Assembly (NCBI GenBank): GCA_000514715.1
Contig: AZWL01000005.1
Location: 248,001 to 312,000, forward strand
Direction: 5' to 3'
Source of the DNA: Streptomyces sp. CNH099
Lineage (GTDB): Bacteria; Actinomycetota; Actinomycetes; Streptomycetales; Streptomycetaceae
DNA: 64,000 nucleotides
Shown: positions 44,510 through 52,832 of the stretch, piece after piece
Layout of the letters: each line of letters begins with the position of its first letter
Position numbering within the stretch: the first letter of the stretch is position 1
Notes under the pieces: generated by a model
The model's input: the letters and a program-made list of their open reading frames with translations, nothing else
Database searches by the model: none
Told to the model about the DNA's origin: nothing
Position numbers and translations under genes: made by a program

Positions 44510-45352
44510 ATGGAGCCGTCAGAACTCCGCCGAGCGGTGGCGGCGGGCCGTGCAACCGCTTCGGAGCTGGGACTTCAGGTCGAGGACGCCGTCGTCATCC
44601 ACAACTCGGACCGCGTCGCGCTGCACCTGGCCCCGTGCGATGTGCTCGCCCGGGTCGCACCCTCCGGGCACCTGGCCGGTTCCGAGTTCGAGGTGGAGGT
44701 TGCTCACCGTCTCGCCGGCGCCGACGCGCCGGTGGCCGAACTCGATCCCCGGGTCGAGCCCCGGGTCTATGCGCGCGACACCTTCGCCATCTCGCTCTGG
44801 ACCTACTACGAACCCGTGGGATCAGAGATCGCGCCGACCGACTACGCGGACGTGCTCACGCGGCACCATGCCGCCCTGCGCCGGACGGACCTGGACGCAC
44901 CGCATGTCACCGACCGGATCGCCGCGGCGCTGAGCGAGGTGAACGACCGGGAACGATCCCCCGAGCTGCCCGACGCTGACCGGGACCTCCTCAGCACCAC
45001 ACTCGGCGGGCTGAGCACCACGATCAGCGGCAACGAAACCGCCGACCAGCTGCTGCACGGCGAGCCGCATCCGGGCAACCTCCTCAACACGAGACGAGGG
45101 CCGCTCCTCGTGGACCTCGCCACGTGCTGCCGCGGGCCGATCGAGTTCGACCTCGCCCATGCCCCCGAAGCAGTGGGAGAGCACTATGCCGGGGCGGACC
45201 TCGGCCTGGTCCAGCGCTGCCGCGCCCTGAACTGGGCGATGTTCTCGGCCTGGCGCTGGCGCCGGGACGACCAGATGCCGGACCGGGGCCACTGGCGGGC
45301 GGAGGGACTCAACCGGGTTCGTGCTGCCCTCGATCACCGCGCACCGGGCTGA
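44510..45352 (+). CDS. APH-fold phosphotransferase
   Basis: This 280-residue kinase-like protein has the catalytic loop LLHGEPHPGNLLNTRRG and LVDLATCCRGPIEFDLAH of the aminoglycoside-phosphotransferase/choline-kinase fold. The catalytic Asp of the usual HGD is replaced by Glu in HGEPHPGN, as in some APH relatives. The ATG at 44510 has GAGGGAG seven bases upstream; an earlier GTG at 44465 is possible. Substrate is unknown and resistance should not be assumed. Confidence 0.85.
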   Translation: MEPSELRRAVAAGRATASELGLQVEDAVVIHNSDRVALHLAPCDVLARVAPSGHLAGSEFEVEVAHRLAGADAPVAELDPRVEPRVYARDTFAISLWTYYEPVGSEIAPTDYADVLTRHHAALRRTDLDAPHVTDRIAAALSEVNDRERSPELPDADRDLLSTTLGGLSTTISGNETADQLLHGEPHPGNLLNTRRGPLLVDLATCCRGPIEFDLAHAPEAVGEHYAGADLGLVQRCRALNWAMFSAWRWRRDDQMPDRGHWRAEGLNRVRAALDHRAPG

Positions 45353-45423
45353 ACCGGAGGACCGCCGGGTCCCGGGTCGCAGCCCCGCCCGAGTCACGGT
45401 GGGCGCCCGGGGCATGCGGCCCC

Positions 45424-45464
45424 GCCTCGGCCTCGGCTTCGGCTTCGGCTTCGGCTTCGGCTTC
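45424..45464. repeat. GGCTTC hexanucleotide repeat
   Basis: About seven copies of GGCTTC/GGCCTC lie in the 213-base gap between the APH gene and the serine hydrolase. On the minus strand it reads (EA)n behind an open stretch that looks like the end of a degraded gene (see findings). Confidence 0.85.
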
Positions 45465-45565
45465 GAAGAGCTTCGAGACGAAGCCCTGTGCCCAGTCTCC
45501 CGGCGAAGTGCTCGACCTCGCCGGAGTACCACAGGTCGTTGCCGCCCTCGGCATCGAGGGGAACG

Positions 45566-46777
45566 TCAGGTGGTGCCGCACAGGGCGTCGTCGGTGAGGG
45601 CGACGAATGTTCTGGCCTGTCGCAGGGCTTGGTCGGGATCGGTGACGTCCTCGGTGGACCAAGAGGACACGACACTTCGCTCGCCGTCGTCGGTGACGCC
45701 TTTGTCGTTGCCCCACCCCGGGTCGGATCCGCTGTTGCCCCAGTAGCTTCCGCCGCATTCCAGGGGGATGTTCATGATTCCCAGGCCGTAGGTGGCCCCG
45801 GGCCAGACGCGCTGGACCGACTCGTCCGTCTCGACGGTGTCCTTCATCTGCCGCAACTGCTCCGGCAGGAGCAGGTCGCCGCCGAGCATGGCGCGGAGGA
45901 ACCGGTTGAGGTCGTCGGTCGTGGTCACCAGTCCGCCGGACGCGTCGACGTTGATCAGTCGGGTGACGTCCACCAACGGCTCACCGGCGGCGAAGCGCAT
46001 GTACGCCCGCGCGTGTGGATCGGGCAGGTCGGGCGAACGGCCCGGCCAGGTGGTGTCGGTGAGGCCGAGCGGTTCGATGACACGCGTGTCGACCTCCTCA
46101 TACCAGGGATTGCCGGTGGCCTTCTCGATGACCATGCCGAGGATGACGTAGCCGGTGTTGGCGTAGCTCCAGCCCTCGCCGGGCTCGAACAACGGCCGGT
46201 GGTGCATGGCGTCGGCCACGATCCGCTTCGGTGGCGTCGGGTCGAAGCGGATGTCGTAGTACTCCTGAGCGGTCGTGGGCATCGGATAGGAGGAGTCGTC
46301 GATGCCGCTGGTGTGCCGCAGCAGATGCCGCAGGGTGATCTGGCTGCCGTCGTTGCCGTTGCCTTGGACCACGCCGGGCAGCCAGCGTTCCACGGTGTCG
46401 TCGAGGGAGAGCCTGCCTTCCCCCACCAGCTGCAGAACGACGGTGGCGGTGAAGGTCTTCGTAGTGCTGCCCATCCGGAAGTGCCCGTCAGGGGAGACCG
46501 GCCCGCCGGTGTTGATGTCGGCGACGCCGCTGGTGGCGGAGGTGTGGCCGCCGCCCTCGTCGACGAGGCGGGCCTGCGCCCCGGTGATGCCGAGGGCGGT
46601 CAACGAGTCCAGGCCCTCCTGCAGCCGCTGCTGGTCCTGCTGCTGCCCGCCCGTCGAATGAGTCGAACGAGGGGTGATCGCGGACGCCGTCACCGCGGAC
46701 AGCGCGAGCGTGGCGGCTACCGCCGTGGCAAGCAGGAGCTTGGGACGACGTCGCGCCCTGTGGATGATCGAAGTCAT
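45566..46777 (-). CDS. Secreted class C beta-lactamase/DD-peptidase-fold serine hydrolase
   Basis: This 403-residue protein has a signal peptide (RPKLLLATAVAATLALSAVT), SXXK in RMGSTTKTF (about residue 105), YAN in WSYANTGYVILG (about 208), and a Gly-rich region DASGGLVTTTDD. These are the class C/esterase-type motifs; the third motif HxG is not obvious, with GNSGSDPGW in its place. Streptomyces has many paralogues that act as DD-carboxypeptidases or esterases. It is downstream of the accessory remnants and convergent with the APH gene. Confidence 0.9.
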   Translation of the reverse strand: MTSIIHRARRRPKLLLATAVAATLALSAVTASAITPRSTHSTGGQQQDQQRLQEGLDSLTALGITGAQARLVDEGGGHTSATSGVADINTGGPVSPDGHFRMGSTTKTFTATVVLQLVGEGRLSLDDTVERWLPGVVQGNGNDGSQITLRHLLRHTSGIDDSSYPMPTTAQEYYDIRFDPTPPKRIVADAMHHRPLFEPGEGWSYANTGYVILGMVIEKATGNPWYEEVDTRVIEPLGLTDTTWPGRSPDLPDPHARAYMRFAAGEPLVDVTRLINVDASGGLVTTTDDLNRFLRAMLGGDLLLPEQLRQMKDTVETDESVQRVWPGATYGLGIMNIPLECGGSYWGNSGSDPGWGNDKGVTDDGERSVVSSWSTEDVTDPDQALRQARTFVALTDDALCGTT

Positions 46778-47027
46778 GCCCGCACGCTAGAAATCACGGT
46801 TCAACGCCACCATCCCGCTGTCAGGTGAGGCGACGCGGGGGGTAACCCCACTCCGAGGGGACGGCCGGGAGCCGTCGTGACGTGGGAGGAGAAGGGGGAC
46901 GTCATGGGCGCGCCGCCGGTCCAGCGGTGCGGACGCCGGCATCTCGGCACCCTGATCGCCTGCGACCGCGTCGCTACATGATCGGCTGCTTGTCAGCCGC
47001 GCGTGGCGGCGCCGACGGTCTCGGCGG

Positions 47028-49316
47028 TCAGGTCTGGGCCATGTCCACGAAGCGGGAGTAGTGGCCCTGGAACGCCACCGTGATCGTCGCCGTGGGGCCG
47101 TTGCGGTGTTTGGCCACGATCAGGTCGGCCTCGCCCGCGCGGGGGGACTCCTTCTCGTACGCGTCCTCGCGGTGCAGCAGGATGACCATGTCTGCGTCCT
47201 GCTCGATCGATCCGCTTTCGCGGAGGTCGGAGACCATCGGCTTCTTGTCCGTGCGCTGTTCGGGGCCGCGGTTGAGCTGGGAGAGGGCGATGACCGGGAC
47301 TTCCAGTTCCTTGGCGAGGAGCTTGAGGTTCCGGGACATCTCCGAGACCTCCTGCTGGCGGCTCTCCGGGCGGCGGGAGCCGCCCGTCTGCATCAGCTGG
47401 AGGTAGTCGATGACGATCATCTGGAGGTCGTTGCGCTGCTTCAGGCGGCGGCACTTGGCGCGGATCTCCATCATCGACAGGTTCGGCGAGTCGTCGATGT
47501 AGAGCGGGGCGCCCGTCACCTCCGGCATCCGGCGGGCGAGGCGGGTCCAGTCGTCGTCGGTCATGCTGCCGGAGCGCATGTGGTGCAGCGCCACACGGGC
47601 TTCCGCGGAGAGCAGGCGCATGGCGATCTCGTTGCGGCCCATCTCCAGCGAGAAGATGACGCTGGGCAGGTTGTTCTTGATCGAGCAGGCGCGGGCGAAG
47701 TCCAGGGCGAGGGTGCTGTTGTGCGTCGGCACCATCGACCGGGAGGCCAGGTACAGGTGGTCGGGGTGCTCGACCTGGACGCAGCGGACGGGGACGCTGG
47801 GGACCTCGCGGACGTCGGTGACGAAGCGCTGTGCGGGCCGGCGGGTGCCGGGCTTCCGTCGTGCCGCGTGTGTGTGCCGCTTGTGCTCCAGCCGGAAGAC
47901 GTCGTCGGCGGTGGTGAAGTTGACGGTGTAGACGGTGGCCGGCTGCCCGGTGCGCCCCGGGACTTGCTTCGTCGTCATGCCGCAGCGGTAGCCGAGGCTC
48001 GTGACGAGTTCGCGGACGTCCCGGGCCAGTGTCCCGCTGGTGGTCGCGAACCGGACCGAGCCCGTGCGGGTGACCGTTCCGTCGCTGTCGAGGAGTCCGG
48101 CGAGCAGGTGCCGGCGCTGCTCGATCGAGCCGCGCAGGTAGTCCTGGGGGAGGCCGTCCTCGGGCAGCTCCCCCGGACGGCTGCCGTAGGCGTACGGCTC
48201 GACGGGGAGGGGGCGGGGCGGCAGGGCGAGGGGGGCGGTGGTGGGGATGGAGTGGTTGAGGCGGTTGTCCGCCAGGTTCGTGCAGCGCAGGGTCTCCGCG
48301 ATCTCCTTGGTCGTCCGGACCGCGGGCGGGGTGCGCGGGGAGCGGCGGGAGGCCCGGGTGTCCGTCAGCCACCGGTGGTCCGCGTCGGCGACGATCGTGG
48401 TGCCGTCGTCGAAGGTGACCTCGTAGCACGGGCGGCCGGTCATGATCTCCGTGGCGGCGGCCACGCGGGTCGGGGAGCCGTCGGCGGCGAGGAGGAGGTC
48501 GCCGGGGCGGACCTCGCCCATCGTCGTCCAGCCCGTGGGGGTGGGCAGCGGGGTGTCGAGGGCGAGGGCCTTGCCCATCGCGGGGCGGGCGGCGACGACG
48601 ATCATCTGGCCGGGGTGGAGGCCGTTCGTCAGGGAGTCGAGGTCGGTGAAGCCCGTGGGGACGCCGGACATCTGACCGCTGCGGGAGCCGATGGCCTCGA
48701 TCTCGTCGAGGGCGCCCTCCATGATCTCGCCGAGGGGGAGGTAGTCCTCCGCGGTGCGCTGCTCGGTGACGGCATAGATCTCGGCCTGGGCGGAGTTGAC
48801 GATGTCGTCGACCTCGCCGTCGGCGGCGTATCCCATCTGGGTGATGCGCGTGCCGGCCTCGACCAGGCGGCGGAGGATGGCGCGCTGGTGGACGATCTCG
48901 GCGTAGTACTCCGCGTTGGCGGCGGTGGGGACGGACTGGACGAGGGTGTGGAGGTAGGAGGCGCCGCCTACGCGGGCGAGTTCGCCGCGCTTGGTGAGCT
49001 CGGCGGAGACGGTGATGGGGTCGGCCGGTTCGCCGCGGGCGTAGAGGTCGAGGATGGCGGTGTAGACGGTTTCGTGGGCCGGGCGGTAGAAGTCGTGGCC
49101 CTTGAGCACCTCGACGACGTCGGCGATGGCGTCCTTGGACAGCAGCATGCCGCCGAGGACGGACTGCTCGGCGTCCAGGTCCTGCGGGGGTACGCGCTCG
49201 AAGGCGGCGGGGGCGCCGGGGCCCCAGGGGTCCTCGGGGGCGGGCCGGTCCGCCTCGCCACGCGGCGGACGGGCGTCCCCGGGCATGGTGTCCACGTAGT
49301 CCCGTTGCTCGGACAC
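47028..49316 (-). CDS. dnaB: Replicative DNA helicase DnaB precursor containing an intein
   Basis: DnaB is the hexameric 5'-3' helicase that opens the replication fork. The 762-residue precursor has an N-terminal domain (FERVPPQDLDAEQSVLGGML, about residues 45-65) and a RecA-like C-domain. Walker A ARPAMGK-S is cut after Lys249 by a 284-residue intein (residues 250-533); helicase sequence resumes as STLALDFARACSIKNN. After splicing the protein would be 478 residues, the normal size. IVIDYLQLM (Walker B) and SIEQDADMVILLHR follow. Without splicing the ATPase site is destroyed. GTG at 49316 follows GGAGGAGG. Confidence 0.96.
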   Translation of the reverse strand: MSEQRDYVDTMPGDARPPRGEADRPAPEDPWGPGAPAAFERVPPQDLDAEQSVLGGMLLSKDAIADVVEVLKGHDFYRPAHETVYTAILDLYARGEPADPITVSAELTKRGELARVGGASYLHTLVQSVPTAANAEYYAEIVHQRAILRRLVEAGTRITQMGYAADGEVDDIVNSAQAEIYAVTEQRTAEDYLPLGEIMEGALDEIEAIGSRSGQMSGVPTGFTDLDSLTNGLHPGQMIVVAARPAMGKALALDTPLPTPTGWTTMGEVRPGDLLLAADGSPTRVAAATEIMTGRPCYEVTFDDGTTIVADADHRWLTDTRASRRSPRTPPAVRTTKEIAETLRCTNLADNRLNHSIPTTAPLALPPRPLPVEPYAYGSRPGELPEDGLPQDYLRGSIEQRRHLLAGLLDSDGTVTRTGSVRFATTSGTLARDVRELVTSLGYRCGMTTKQVPGRTGQPATVYTVNFTTADDVFRLEHKRHTHAARRKPGTRRPAQRFVTDVREVPSVPVRCVQVEHPDHLYLASRSMVPTHNSTLALDFARACSIKNNLPSVIFSLEMGRNEIAMRLLSAEARVALHHMRSGSMTDDDWTRLARRMPEVTGAPLYIDDSPNLSMMEIRAKCRRLKQRNDLQMIVIDYLQLMQTGGSRRPESRQQEVSEMSRNLKLLAKELEVPVIALSQLNRGPEQRTDKKPMVSDLRESGSIEQDADMVILLHREDAYEKESPRAGEADLIVAKHRNGPTATITVAFQGHYSRFVDMAQT
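47718..48569 (-). mobile_element. Class 3 DnaB intein with degenerate LAGLIDADG endonuclease
   Basis: This is a 284-residue intein between Lys249 and Ser of the DnaB P-loop. It starts ALALDTPLPTPTGW: residue 1 is Ala, not Cys/Ser. Trp67 (ADADHRW), Cys263 (VRCVQV) and Thr282 (VPTHN) match the non-contiguous Trp-Cys-Thr set of class 3 inteins; the first nucleophile is then the block F Cys and the +1 residue is Ser. Only one LAGLIDADG-type motif remains (HLLAGLLDSDG, about 154-164). The segment before it (EPYAYGSRPGELPEDG) lacks the expected first motif, so homing activity is likely lost. Confidence 0.88.
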
Positions 49317-49515
49317 GGCTGCCCCACCTCCTCCCACCCGCCTCGCGGCGGACCTCTCAGGGCGCCCCTCTTTCTTACGGCACACCGCTGACAATTCGTC
49401 CGCGGCGTTCCGCTTACGGCGCGTCGGCCGCCCCCCGGTCCGCGGGAGGCGGGGGCGCCGCTGCCGGCAAGGGGAGGGTCCACCGTAGGTCCGCGGCGGG
49501 CTCCGGCCAATTGCA

Positions 49516-49778
49516 CTATCCACAGGGGGTGTGGAAAGCGTCCGCCAACCTGTGGATTACTTGGGGAAAGCTGTGCACGAGCCGGGGGACAGCGCTGTGG
49601 ACAAGCACACTATCGCTCCGCGATCACCCGTTTGACCTGCCACTTCTTCATCCACCGCCGGTGGAGGAGAAAAACTTCCCCGTCCGGGCCACGGTTGCGG
49701 CCGGCGCCGCGGGTGATCCTCTCGCACGCGTCGGGATGTAAGTGCCCACAAGCAGTTGCGTCTGTTACCTGTGGACTA
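49516..49778. promoter_or_regulatory. Cluster of DnaA-box-like sites between dnaB and the MATE gene
   Basis: The 475-base divergent region holds TTGTCCACA on the minus strand at 49596-49604, a perfect Streptomyces-type DnaA box. One-mismatch boxes are CTATCCACA at 49516-49524, TAATCCACA (minus) at 49551-49559, and TAGTCCACA (minus) at 49770-49778. A two-mismatch site CTTTCCACA (minus) is at 49530-49538. Random occurrence of so many in a very GC-rich genome is unlikely. A DnaA-controlled dnaB promoter or a DnaA titration site are possible uses. Confidence 0.7.
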
Positions 49779-49784
49779 TTAGAT
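49756..49784 (+). promoter_or_regulatory. Vegetative promoter giving a probable leaderless MATE mRNA
   Basis: A -35 TTGCGT (49756-49761) and -10 TTAGAT (49779-49784) are 17 bases apart. Transcription would begin about 7 bases after the -10, at or next to the ATG at 49792. No Shine-Dalgarno is present before the ATG. Leaderless mRNAs are common in Streptomyces. A DnaA-box-like 9-mer ends inside the -10 region. Confidence 0.65.
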
Positions 49785-49791
49785 TTGCTGC

Positions 49792-51186
49792 ATGCACGAC
49801 GTCCCCGCGCCCGCCGCCGCCGAGCCAGGACCGCCCGACGAGCGCCGGCGCCGGCCCCGCCAGACCCGGCGCCAGAGCCGGCGGCGGCACGACCGCGAGA
49901 TCGTCGCGCTCGCCGTCCCTGCCTTCGGCGCCCTCGTCGCCGAACCGCTCTTCGTGCTCGCCGACAGCGCCATCGTCGGTCACCTCGGCACCCCGCAGCT
50001 CGCCGGCCTCGGCGTCGCCGCCGCGCTCCTCACCACCGCCGTGAGCGTCTTCGTCTTCCTCGCCTACGCCACCACCGCCGCCGTCGCCCGCCGCGTCGGC
50101 GCCGGCGATCTGCGCGCCGCCATCCGGCAGGGCGTCGACGGCATCTGGCTCGCCGCGCTGCTCGGCGCCGTGCTCGTCGCCGTCACCGTGCCGACCGCGG
50201 CCGGCCTCGTCGGCCTCTTCGGCGCCTCCGACACCGCCGCGCCGCACGCGACCACGTACCTGCGCATCAGCGCGCTCGGCATCCCCGCCATGCTCGTCGT
50301 CTTCGCCGCCACCGGCGTGCTGCGCGGGCTGCAGGACACCCGCACGCCGCTGTACGTCGCGATCGGCGGCTTCTCCGCCAACGCCGTGCTGAACGTCGCG
50401 CTCGTCTACGGCGCCGGCCTCGGCATCGCCGGCTCCGCCTGGGGTACCGTGCTCGCCCAGTGGGGGATGGCGGCGGTGTACCTGGGCGTCGTCGTGCGCG
50501 GCGCCCGGCGGCACGGCGCGGCGCTGCGCCCGCACCCGGCCGGCATCCGGGCCTCCGCGCGGGCGGGGGCGCCGCTGCTGATCCGTACGCTGTCGCTGCG
50601 CGCGGTGCTGCTCATCGCGACGGCGGTGGCGGCGGGGCTCGGGGACGAGTCGGTCGCGGCGCACCAGGTGGTGCTGAGCATCTGGTCGCTGCTGGCGTTC
50701 GCGCTCGACGCGATCGCGATCGCCGGACAGGCGATCATCGGCCGGTACCTGGGCGCCGGGGACGTGGACGGGGCGCGGGAGGCGTGCCGGCGGATGGTGT
50801 GGTGGGGGGTCGCGACGGGCGCGGTGCTGGGGGCGCTGGTGGTGGCGGCCCGGCCGCTGATCCTGCCGCTGTTCACGGACGACGCGGGGGTGCGCGGCGC
50901 GCTGCTGCCGGCGCTGCTGGTCGTCGCGGTGACGCAGCCGCTGGCGGGGGTGGTGTTCGTGCTCGACGGCGTGCTCATGGGCGCGGGCGACGGGCCGTAC
51001 CTGGCGTGGGCGATGCTGCTGACGCTGGCGGTCTTCGCACCGGCGGCGCTGGCGGTGCCGGCGCTGGGCGGGGGGCTGACGGCGCTGTGGTGGGCGATGG
51101 GGCTGATGATGCTGACCCGGCTGGCGACACTGTGGCTGCGCGCGCGGTCGGGGCGGTGGCTGGTCACGGGCGCCGTCCGGGCGTAG
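49792..51186 (+). CDS. MATE-family efflux transporter (DinF-like)
   Basis: This 464-residue cation-drug antiporter has twelve hydrophobic helices in two homologous halves, with FGALVAEPLFVLADSAIVGH, GLGVAAALLT and RGLQDTRTPL typical of the DinF/actinobacterial MATE branch. A short Arg/Pro-rich cytosolic start (about 1-35) precedes the first helix. It probably exports cationic compounds using Na+ or H+. It lies divergent from dnaB and convergent with rplI. Confidence 0.93.
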   Translation: MHDVPAPAAAEPGPPDERRRRPRQTRRQSRRRHDREIVALAVPAFGALVAEPLFVLADSAIVGHLGTPQLAGLGVAAALLTTAVSVFVFLAYATTAAVARRVGAGDLRAAIRQGVDGIWLAALLGAVLVAVTVPTAAGLVGLFGASDTAAPHATTYLRISALGIPAMLVVFAATGVLRGLQDTRTPLYVAIGGFSANAVLNVALVYGAGLGIAGSAWGTVLAQWGMAAVYLGVVVRGARRHGAALRPHPAGIRASARAGAPLLIRTLSLRAVLLIATAVAAGLGDESVAAHQVVLSIWSLLAFALDAIAIAGQAIIGRYLGAGDVDGAREACRRMVWWGVATGAVLGALVVAARPLILPLFTDDAGVRGALLPALLVVAVTQPLAGVVFVLDGVLMGAGDGPYLAWAMLLTLAVFAPAALAVPALGGGLTALWWAMGLMMLTRLATLWLRARSGRWLVTGAVRA

Positions 51187-51195
51187 GCCCGGCCG

Positions 51196-51250
51196 GGGCG
51201 TAGGGACGGCCGGGGCGTAGGGACGGCCGGGGCGTAGGGACGGCCGGGGC
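51196..51250. repeat. 17-bp tandem repeat after the MATE gene
   Basis: The unit GGCGTAGGGACGGCCGG occurs three times without gaps just beyond the MATE stop. Each unit carries the TAG that ends the gene in its first copy region, as if the gene end had been duplicated. Noncoding, of unknown use. Confidence 0.8.
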
Positions 51251-51321
51251 CGCAGGCCCTCCAGGGGCACGTCCCCGGGCGGCGTGACCCCGCCAGGGCC
51301 GTACGCCCGCCCGCGAGCACG

Positions 51322-51359
51322 GCAGAGGGCCGCACCCACGCAAGGGTGCGGCCCTCTGC
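51322..51359. terminator. Perfect bidirectional terminator between the MATE gene and rplI
   Basis: GCAGAGGGCCGCACCC (51322-51337) and GGGTGCGGCCCTCTGC (51344-51359) form a 16-bp perfect stem with loop ACGCAA. It sits 26 bases beyond the rplI stop and ends both convergent units. Confidence 0.92.
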
Positions 51360-51385
51360 TCCGTCCTGCTCGTCGGCCTCCGGCG

Positions 51386-51832
51386 TCAGCCGGCCACGAC
51401 CTCGACGCCGACCTTGGCGTCGACCTCGGGGTGCAGCCGTACGGACACCTGGTGGGCGCCGAGGCTCTTGATCGGCGCGGACAGCTCGATGCGGCGCTTG
51501 TCGACGTCCGGGCCGCCGGCCGCCTTGATCGCCGTGGCGATGTCGGCCGGGGTGACGGCGCCGAAGAGGCGGCCGCTGGCGCCGGCGCGCGTGGACAGGC
51601 GCACCTGCACGCCCTCCAGCTCCGACTTGACGGCGTTGGCCTGCTCGACCGAGGCGATCTCGCGCAGCTTGCGGCCGCGGCGGATCTGCTCGACGTCCTT
51701 CTCCCCGCCGCGGGTCCAGCGGATGGCCAGCCCGCCCGGGATCAGGTAGTTGCGGGCGTACCCGTCCTTGACCTCGACGACGTCGCCCGCGGCACCGAGG
51801 CCGGTGACCTCGCCCTTGAGGATGATCTTCAT
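51386..51832 (-). CDS. rplI: Ribosomal protein bL9
   Basis: This 148-residue bL9 binds 23S rRNA at the L1 stalk base. The N-domain [20 protein letters not shown] and [16 protein letters not shown] are canonical, followed by the long connecting helix and the C-domain with [15 protein letters not shown]. Last gene of rpsF-ssb-rpsR-rplI. Confidence 0.98.
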   Translation of the reverse strand: MKIILKGEVTGLGAAGDVVEVKDGYARNYLIPGGLAIRWTRGGEKDVEQIRRGRKLREIASVEQANAVKSELEGVQVRLSTRAGASGRLFGAVTPADIATAIKAAGGPDVDKRRIELSAPIKSLGAHQVSVRLHPEVDAKVGVEVVAG

Positions 51833-51850
51833 GCTTCGCTCACCCTCCTG

Positions 51851-52087
51851 TCAGCGCGCGGTCGAGGTGTAGGGCAGCAGCGCCATCTCACGGCTGTTCT
51901 TCACGGCCGTGGCGACGTCGCGCTGGTGCTGGGTGCAGTTGCCGGTGACCCGGCGGGCACGGATCTTGCCGCGGTCGGAGATGAACTTCCGCAGCAGGTT
52001 CGTGTCCTTGTAGTCGACGTAGGAGATCTTCTCCTTGCAGAAGACGCAAACCTTCTTCTTCGGCTTGCGCGGAGGCGGCTTCGCCAT
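51851..52087 (-). CDS. rpsR: Ribosomal protein bS18 (Cys-containing form)
   Basis: This 78-residue bS18 pairs with bS6 in the small-subunit platform. CVFCKEK and CTQHQ supply the Cys residues of the zinc-binding (C+) form. Streptomyces usually has a second, Cys-free copy used when zinc is low, so this is the zinc-replete paralogue. It sits 18 bases before rplI. Confidence 0.97.
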   Translation of the reverse strand: MAKPPPRKPKKKVCVFCKEKISYVDYKDTNLLRKFISDRGKIRARRVTGNCTQHQRDVATAVKNSREMALLPYTSTAR

Positions 52088-52159
52088 GATGTCTTTGCTC
52101 CAGTGTGATCAAGAAGTGTGGTGTGCGAGCACCCTCGTCACGTCCCGGGGAGCCCGGGA

Positions 52160-52747
52160 TCAGAACGGGGGCTCGTCCGAGTAACCGCCGCCCTGGCCGC
52201 CCTGGCCGCCGCCGGGGTTCCCGCCCCAGCCGCCCTGGCCGCCGCCCTGCTGACCGCCGCCGGACCAGGGGTCGCCCTGCGGGCCGCCGCCCTGGCCGCC
52301 CTGGCCGCCGCCGGAGTTGCCGCCCCAGCCCTGGCCGCCCTGCTGACCGCCGCCGCCGAAGCCGCCGCCCTGGCCGCCCCTGCCGGTGGTCTTGGTGACC
52401 TTGGCGGTGGCGTACCGGAGCGCGGGGCCGATCTCGTCGACCTCCATCTCCACCACGGTCCGCTTCTCACCCTGCTGGGTCTCGTACGAACGCTGGCGGA
52501 GCCGGCCCTGGGCAACCACACGCGTGCCGCGCGTCAGCGACTCGGCGACGTTCTCCGCCGCCTGGCGCCAGATCGACGCGCGGAGGAACAGCGGGTCGCC
52601 GTCCTTCCACTCGTTCGTCTGGCGGTCGAACGTCCGGGGCGTCGACGCGATCGTGAAGTTCGCGACGGCCGCGCCGGACGGCGTGAAGCGCAGCTCGGGG
52701 TCATCGGTCAGGTTTCCGACGACGGTGATGACGGTCTCGCCTGCCAT
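52160..52747 (-). CDS. ssb: Single-stranded DNA-binding protein
   Basis: This 195-residue SSB has an OB fold in residues 1-115 ([31 protein letters not shown]), a long Gly/Gln-rich flexible linker (about 120-185) and the acidic tip SDEPPF that recruits replication and repair proteins. This is the main replication SSB, placed as in other Streptomyces between rpsF and rpsR. Confidence 0.98.
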   Translation of the reverse strand: MAGETVITVVGNLTDDPELRFTPSGAAVANFTIASTPRTFDRQTNEWKDGDPLFLRASIWRQAAENVAESLTRGTRVVAQGRLRQRSYETQQGEKRTVVEMEVDEIGPALRYATAKVTKTTGRGGQGGGFGGGGQQGGQGWGGNSGGGQGGQGGGPQGDPWSGGGQQGGGQGGWGGNPGGGQGGQGGGYSDEPPF

Positions 52748-52832
52748 GTCTTGACCTCTCGCGGTTGCTGCCGGGTGTTGCGGTCTGGCTTGTCGGTTCG
52801 GTTACTCGTACGTTGTTACTCGTCGGTTGCCG

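Noticed and set aside
44510..45352. Annotating the APH-fold protein as aminoglycoside resistance
   Set aside because: The fold covers many substrates and the catalytic loop is altered.
46904..46981. 25-codon ORF with a good SD between the serine hydrolase and dnaB
   Set aside because: Too short and without any recognisable feature; the 250-base gap shows nothing else.
49516..49778. Chromosomal oriC
   Set aside because: DnaA boxes are too few, and the Streptomyces origin lies between dnaA and dnaN, which are absent here.
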